8,876 nt of DNA from Flavipsychrobacter stenotrophus (lineage in GTDB: Bacteria; Bacteroidota; Bacteroidia; Chitinophagales; Chitinophagaceae): contig CANBTK010000044.1 in NCBI GenBank assembly GCA_947372365.1, forward strand, positions 1 through 8,876, in the 5' to 3' direction. Shown in pieces: positions 5,329 to 8,876 of the stretch. Below the pieces are notes generated by a model. It did not search any database. It was not told the DNA's origin and saw only the letters and a list, made by a program, of their open reading frames with translations. Positions within the stretch are counted from its first letter, which is position 1, and each line of letters begins with the position of its first letter. The position numbers and the translations under genes are program-made.

Positions 5329-6627
5329 ATGGTAAGTTCCTCTTTTAATATTGCCGTAATTGGGCTTGGGTATGTTGGGTTGCCGCTGGCAGTAGAATTC
5401 AGTAAATATTACCCCGTGGTTGGTTTTGATATTAACAAAAAGCGAATTGCAGAGCTGCACGACAGTAACGATATTACGCTTGAAGTTGATGCCGATTTGC
5501 TAAAACAGGTTACCAAGGCAGGCCCTTCGGCTGGTGCTGAAGTAGGGCTGTATTGTAGTTACGACCTTGATACCATTAAAGATTGCAACGTATATATTAT
5601 TACTGTGCCTACGCCGGTTGATAAAAACAACCGCCCCGACCTTACTCCTTTGTATAAGGCCAGCGAAACAGTAGGCAAGGTGCTTAAAAAAGGCGACTAC
5701 GTTATTTATGAATCTACTGTTTACCCTGGTGTAACTGAAGATGAGTGCGTACCAGTGCTTGAAAAAGTGTCGGGCCTTAAATTCAACTCCGATTTTTATT
5801 GCGGCTACTCCCCTGAGCGCATCAACCCGGGCGACAAACTGCATACGGTATCAAAAATCCGTAAAATAACTTCGGGTTCTACGCCCGAAACTGCCAATGT
5901 GGTAGATGCTTTATATGGGTCTATTATAACCGCGGGCACGTTTAAGGCAGCCAGCATTAAGGTGGCCGAGGCTGCTAAGGTGATAGAAAACTCGCAAAGG
6001 GATATCAATATCGCCTTTGTAAACGAATTAGCGAAAATTTTTAATAAACTGGGGATTGATACGCAGGATGTGCTGGAAGCCGCAGCCACAAAATGGAATT
6101 TCCTTGGCTTTAAGCCTGGGCTTGTTGGCGGTCATTGCATAGGCGTTGACCCTTATTACCTGGCCCAGAAAGCACAGGAAGTAGGCTACCACCCCGAAAT
6201 TATACTGGCTGGCAGAAGGCTTAACGACGGCATGGGCGCCTATATAGCTAATGAAGTGGTTAAGCTGATGATAAAAAAGGATATCACTATCAAAGGTGCA
6301 TCAATACTGGTGCTGGGTATCACTTTTAAAGAGAATTGTACCGATGTGCGCAACACCAAAGTTGTGGACATTATACGCGAATTACAGTCATATTCTATAA
6401 ATGTAACTATTTACGACCCATGGGCTAAAGCAGCCGAGGTTGCCCACGAATATGGTATTGATATTGTTACCGAATTGCCAGATGCACAGTTGTTTGACTC
6501 CCTCATTCTTGCCGTTGCCCATAAAGATTTTATGGATACCGACTGGAAGCAATGGGTAAAGCCTGAAGGCATAATCTACGACGTAAAGGGCTGCCTGGAT
6601 AGCAATATGATTTCCGCCCGCTTATAA
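5329..6627 (+). CDS. tviB: UDP-N-acetylhexosamine 6-dehydrogenase (TviB/WbpO-like)
   Basis: A cytoplasmic UDP-sugar dehydrogenase that oxidises C6 of a UDP-N-acetylhexosamine to the uronic acid in two NAD-dependent steps. From the ATG at 5329 the protein has 432 residues. The N-terminal Rossmann domain has [13 protein letters not shown] (about 12-24), then [13 protein letters not shown], the [11 protein letters not shown] and [10 protein letters not shown] motifs, the central helix [20 protein letters not shown], and the active-site [12 protein letters not shown] with Cys270. The C-terminal UDP-binding domain contains [15 protein letters not shown] and ends near DVKGCLDS. The central motifs resemble TviB/WbpO (UDP-GlcNAc or UDP-GalNAc dehydrogenases) more than UDP-glucose dehydrogenase; exact substrate is inference and the symbol refers to family only. 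A TTG at 5320 gives an alternative start three codons upstream. The product would supply an acidic amino sugar for the polysaccharide exported by the next genes. Confidence 0.9.
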   Translation: MVSSSFNIAVIGLGYVGLPLAVEFSKYYPVVGFDINKKRIAELHDSNDITLEVDADLLKQVTKAGPSAGAEVGLYCSYDLDTIKDCNVYIITVPTPVDKNNRPDLTPLYKASETVGKVLKKGDYVIYESTVYPGVTEDECVPVLEKVSGLKFNSDFYCGYSPERINPGDKLHTVSKIRKITSGSTPETANVVDALYGSIITAGTFKAASIKVAEAAKVIENSQRDINIAFVNELAKIFNKLGIDTQDVLEAAATKWNFLGFKPGLVGGHCIGVDPYYLAQKAQEVGYHPEIILAGRRLNDGMGAYIANEVVKLMIKKDITIKGASILVLGITFKENCTDVRNTKVVDIIRELQSYSINVTIYDPWAKAAEVAHEYGIDIVTELPDAQLFDSLILAVAHKDFMDTDWKQWVKPEGIIYDVKGCLDSNMISARL

Positions 6628-6723
6628 GTAACACCGGCTCATTATTGAGGAAAGCCTGCCAGATAAATACGATTTTATGAATCTGTATTTTCTGTATTTT
6701 TAGAAGTTTATTTTAATTTATGC

Positions 6724-6731
6724 TAATTTTG
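6724..6731 (+). promoter_or_regulatory. Candidate -7 box (TAATTTTG) before the Wza-like gene
   Basis: TAATTTTG matches TAnnTTTG exactly and lies 15 nt before the ATG at 6747. It overlaps the codons following the alternative ATG at 6720, so if it is active the downstream ATG must be the start. No TTTG -33 element is at the usual distance, and the surrounding DNA is T-rich, so a chance match is possible. Confidence 0.35.
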
Positions 6732-6746
6732 TTCAAACGCAATCCA

Positions 6747-7544
6747 ATGTATACATATTCCGGGAGAGGTATCGCAGTCCTGTCGGTACTTTTTGTGCTT
6801 TTATTTGCCGGTTCTATGGCATCCTGCATATCCGCAAAAAAGATAGTGTACTTTAATGATATCCCCGATACCATTTCGGCTGCCCAGCCTTATACAATAA
6901 GCCCGGTTGTAAAGTATACCGACCCGGTTATTTTAACCAACGACATCCTTGCTATCACCCTGCAAACAATAAACCAGAGTGAGAACAATACGCCAATTTC
7001 GTCTTCAACAACCGCCCTGTTTAACCCACTCAATGGCTTCCTTGTTGATAAAAACGGGAACATTGAGCTTTCGCTTATAGGCTTTGTAAAAGTAGCCGGG
7101 TTAACCACTAGCGAAGCGAGGGAACTTATCAAAGACAAAGCAAAAGAGTTCTTTAAAGAGCCTGTTGTAAACTTAAGGATAGCCAATTTTGAAGTGGAGC
7201 TGCTGGGCGAGTTTATACACCCTGGCCCGGTAACCTTCCCAAGTGAAAAAGTAAACATACTTGAAGCTATTTCAGCCGGCGGCGACCTTTCTATTTCAGG
7301 GAAAAGGAGCAACATCCTTTTGATAAGGACCGAAGGCGATACAAAGAAATTTGTGCGTTTTAATATGCTGTCGTCTGATATATTCCGCTCCGACTATTTT
7401 TACCTGAGGCAGCGCGATGTGCTTTATGTAGAGCCGAATAGGAATAAAATACAAAACAGCGACAATACAATCCTAAGGAATGTGGGTATTATTTCGTCGC
7501 TTTTGTCTTTAGGCGCTTTAGTATTAGCATTTAGCAGGAAATAA
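6747..7544 (+). CDS. wza: Wza-like polysaccharide export lipoprotein
   Basis: An outer-membrane polysaccharide export (OPX) protein. From the ATG at 6747 it has 265 residues: a signal peptide with hydrophobic core (AVLSVLFVLLFAGS) and lipobox MASC, with lipidated Cys27; a Poly_export domain (about 55-145, with TNDILAITLQTIN and GFLVDKNGNIELSLIGFVKVAGLT); an SLBB-like domain (about 150-215, with VELLGEFIHPGPVTFPSEKVNILEAISAGGD); and a C-terminal hydrophobic helix (about 245-262, GIISSLLSLGALVLAF). That helix may be the membrane-spanning helix seen in E. coli Wza. With only one clear SLBB domain it is shorter than E. coli Wza (379 residues), normal for Bacteroidota. A start at 6720 adds nine residues; the shorter form gives a more typical lipoprotein signal. 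It precedes the Wzc-like gene by 26 nt, so both are likely in one operon. Confidence 0.85.
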   Translation: MYTYSGRGIAVLSVLFVLLFAGSMASCISAKKIVYFNDIPDTISAAQPYTISPVVKYTDPVILTNDILAITLQTINQSENNTPISSSTTALFNPLNGFLVDKNGNIELSLIGFVKVAGLTTSEARELIKDKAKEFFKEPVVNLRIANFEVELLGEFIHPGPVTFPSEKVNILEAISAGGDLSISGKRSNILLIRTEGDTKKFVRFNMLSSDIFRSDYFYLRQRDVLYVEPNRNKIQNSDNTILRNVGIISSLLSLGALVLAFSRK

Positions 7545-7570
7545 GAGTGAATAATTTTATATTTATATAA

Positions 7571-8876
7571 ATGGAAGAAAACAGGCCTGACATAGGTATT
7601 GAACGGAAGAAAGGGGAGGAAAGTGTTTTTAATTTAAAATGGTTTCTCACAACAGTGCTGGCAATCTGGCCCTGGCTATTGGCCAGTGTTATCATATCCC
7701 TCATTTTAGGCAACGTGTACCTCAGGTACACTACCCCAATCTACAGGTCATTTGCCGAACTGCTCATAAATGACTCTAAAAAAGGGGGCTCTTCCAACCA
7801 GGAAGACATCATGCAGGCTTTGAAAATAAGCAACAACAGGATAAATGTTGAAAATGAAATAGAAATACTGAAAAGCCGCACCCTGATGACGGATGTGGTG
7901 AAAAACCTGAACCTGCAGATTAACTACACGGTAATAGGCCGCTTTAAAAAAGCCAACCTGTACTCAATAAAGCCTTTTGAATATTTCTTAGCTGATACCG
8001 CCGACTCCTATTACGGTTGTAAGGTGCAGATACTCAATGAAAATGAATACCTGATAAAAGAAATACCCAATAAAGTTGTCCGTGGCAAATTTGGCGATAC
8101 CGTGGCTACCAGCCATGGCAATGTTGTGTTGTTGAAAACCAAATACTTCAGCCCGGCACAACCCGAGATTAACATAAGGGTTACCCCGCTTATCAGTACT
8201 GCTAAGCGCTTCATGAGCTCTATTGACATTGCAGCCCCGAGCAAGGGCGCAAGCTGCCTTATACTGGCTATGACGGACGAAATACCTGAGCGTTCGGTTG
8301 ATGTATTGAATACATTAATGAAGATGTATAAGGACAGGAACATCAATACCCGCACATTGATCGCTACCCGCACAATGGAGTTTATTGATAACCGCCTTAC
8401 CATTGTGGGTGCTGAACTTACGGGCGTGGAAATAACAATGGCCGACTACAAGGTGCAGAACAACATGGTGGACATGTCAGCCCAGTCATCTGCCCTCGTT
8501 ACTGCCAGTTCTACAGCACAGGAAAAACTGTCTGATGCATCTGTGCAACTGGACGTTATTAAGAGTGTACGCGACCACCTGTTAGGCTCTAACGATGACA
8601 GGTCTATCATTATCCCTGCTTCCCTTCTTGAAAATACAGGCCTTGCTTCGCTTACCGAAAAATACAACAGCATCCAGATAGAAGTAGAAAAAAGCGAAAT
8701 AGTTAATACAAGCGATAACCCCGTTACCAAAGCTCTGATAAAACAGCGCAGGGATACCAAAAAGAACATACTGGACGCGTTGCAGGCTACACAAAGCGAA
8801 TTGCAGCTGAGGGTAGATAAGACCAACCAGGAGCTGCGCAACATCAACTCAAGGGTGCGCGACGTACCTTCAGTTG
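7571..8876 (+). CDS. Wzc/Wzz-like polysaccharide chain-length and export protein, N-terminal part
   Basis: The frame stays open from the ATG at 7571 to the window end: 435 full codons, no stop. After a charged cytoplasmic start it has a transmembrane helix at about 26-49 (TVLAIWPWLLASVIISLILG) and then the Wzz-type periplasmic start (YTTPIYRSFAELLINDSKK, and NVENEIEILKSRTLMTDVVK). A periplasmic alpha/beta part follows, and from about 275 a long helical region rich in Gln, Glu, Lys and Leu that is probably coiled coil. Proteins of this family (Wzc, GumC, ExoP) form octameric assemblies that dock with Wza; many end in a cytoplasmic BY-kinase domain with a tyrosine-rich tail. That part, and the second membrane helix, lie outside the window, so kinase activity is inferred only from the phosphatase gene nearby. 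Confidence 0.85.
   Translation, partial: MEENRPDIGIERKKGEESVFNLKWFLTTVLAIWPWLLASVIISLILGNVYLRYTTPIYRSFAELLINDSKKGGSSNQEDIMQALKISNNRINVENEIEILKSRTLMTDVVKNLNLQINYTVIGRFKKANLYSIKPFEYFLADTADSYYGCKVQILNENEYLIKEIPNKVVRGKFGDTVATSHGNVVLLKTKYFSPAQPEINIRVTPLISTAKRFMSSIDIAAPSKGASCLILAMTDEIPERSVDVLNTLMKMYKDRNINTRTLIATRTMEFIDNRLTIVGAELTGVEITMADYKVQNNMVDMSAQSSALVTASSTAQEKLSDASVQLDVIKSVRDHLLGSNDDRSIIIPASLLENTGLASLTEKYNSIQIEVEKSEIVNTSDNPVTKALIKQRRDTKKNILDALQATQSELQLRVDKTNQELRNINSRVRDVPSV

Noticed and set aside
6628..6746. Terminator after the dehydrogenase gene
   Set aside because: Only a 4-bp GGCT/AGCC pair with a long loop is present and no T-run follows it directly.
6890..7315. 141-codon minus-strand ORF opposite the Wza-like gene
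   Set aside because: The plus-strand frame carries signal peptide, Poly_export and SLBB motifs; the opposite frame is low-complexity Ser/Leu-rich shadow.
8011..8847. Two minus-strand ORFs of 130 and 133 codons opposite the Wzc-like gene
   Set aside because: The plus strand is open throughout with a coherent Wzz-type protein; the minus frames show only composition typical of antisense reading.

Overview
The window looks like chromosomal DNA of a Bacteroidota bacterium, most likely a Flavobacterium-like member of the Flavobacteriia. The signs are -7 boxes of the TAnnTTTG type, an almost complete lack of Shine-Dalgarno sequences, frequent AGG arginine codons, and protein families typical of the phylum (Uma2, TPR proteins ending in a histidine-kinase dimerisation helix, Wza/Wzc export genes). 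Assignment below phylum is inference.

Left part (1-1576): the first codons of a Uma2-type nuclease gene run leftward off the window. Diverging from it is xseA-xseB, encoding the two subunits of exodeoxyribonuclease VII with a 23-nt overlap. The XseA is divergent and carries Asn where the GHETD motif of the E. coli enzyme has Asp.

Middle (1577-2010): a 434-base gap between convergent genes holds no convincing gene. It contains the most unusual feature of the window: an imperfect fold-back of about 240 bp, made of three nested, perfectly complementary arm pairs (17, 18 and 20 bp) separated by diverged spacers. A run of four small hairpins follows it. Its nature (mobile-element remnant, structured RNA, or bidirectional terminator) cannot be settled from one copy.

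Right of that (2011-4448): a leftward gene encodes a membrane protein with a signal peptide, TPR repeats, one transmembrane helix and a histidine-kinase-like dimerisation helix, but no ATPase domain. Divergent from it is a lone ABC ATPase without a membrane partner. A 190-base gap follows, with a palindromic AT-rich site and two overlapping mini-ORFs of unknown status.

Right end (4458-8876): four rightward genes form the start of a capsule/exopolysaccharide (or O-antigen) locus: a PHP-type tyrosine phosphatase (CpsB-like), a UDP-sugar 6-dehydrogenase of the TviB/WbpO type, a Wza-like export lipoprotein, and the N-terminal 435 residues of a Wzc/Wzz-like inner-membrane protein cut by the window edge. 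The expected logic is that the dehydrogenase makes an acidic sugar nucleotide, Wza and Wzc form the export channel and chain-length/kinase partner, and the phosphatase resets phosphotyrosines on Wzc. A good Bacteroidota promoter lies before the dehydrogenase gene. Most of the content is ordinary; the fold-back, the kinase-less DHp protein and the XseA substitution are the points worth following.
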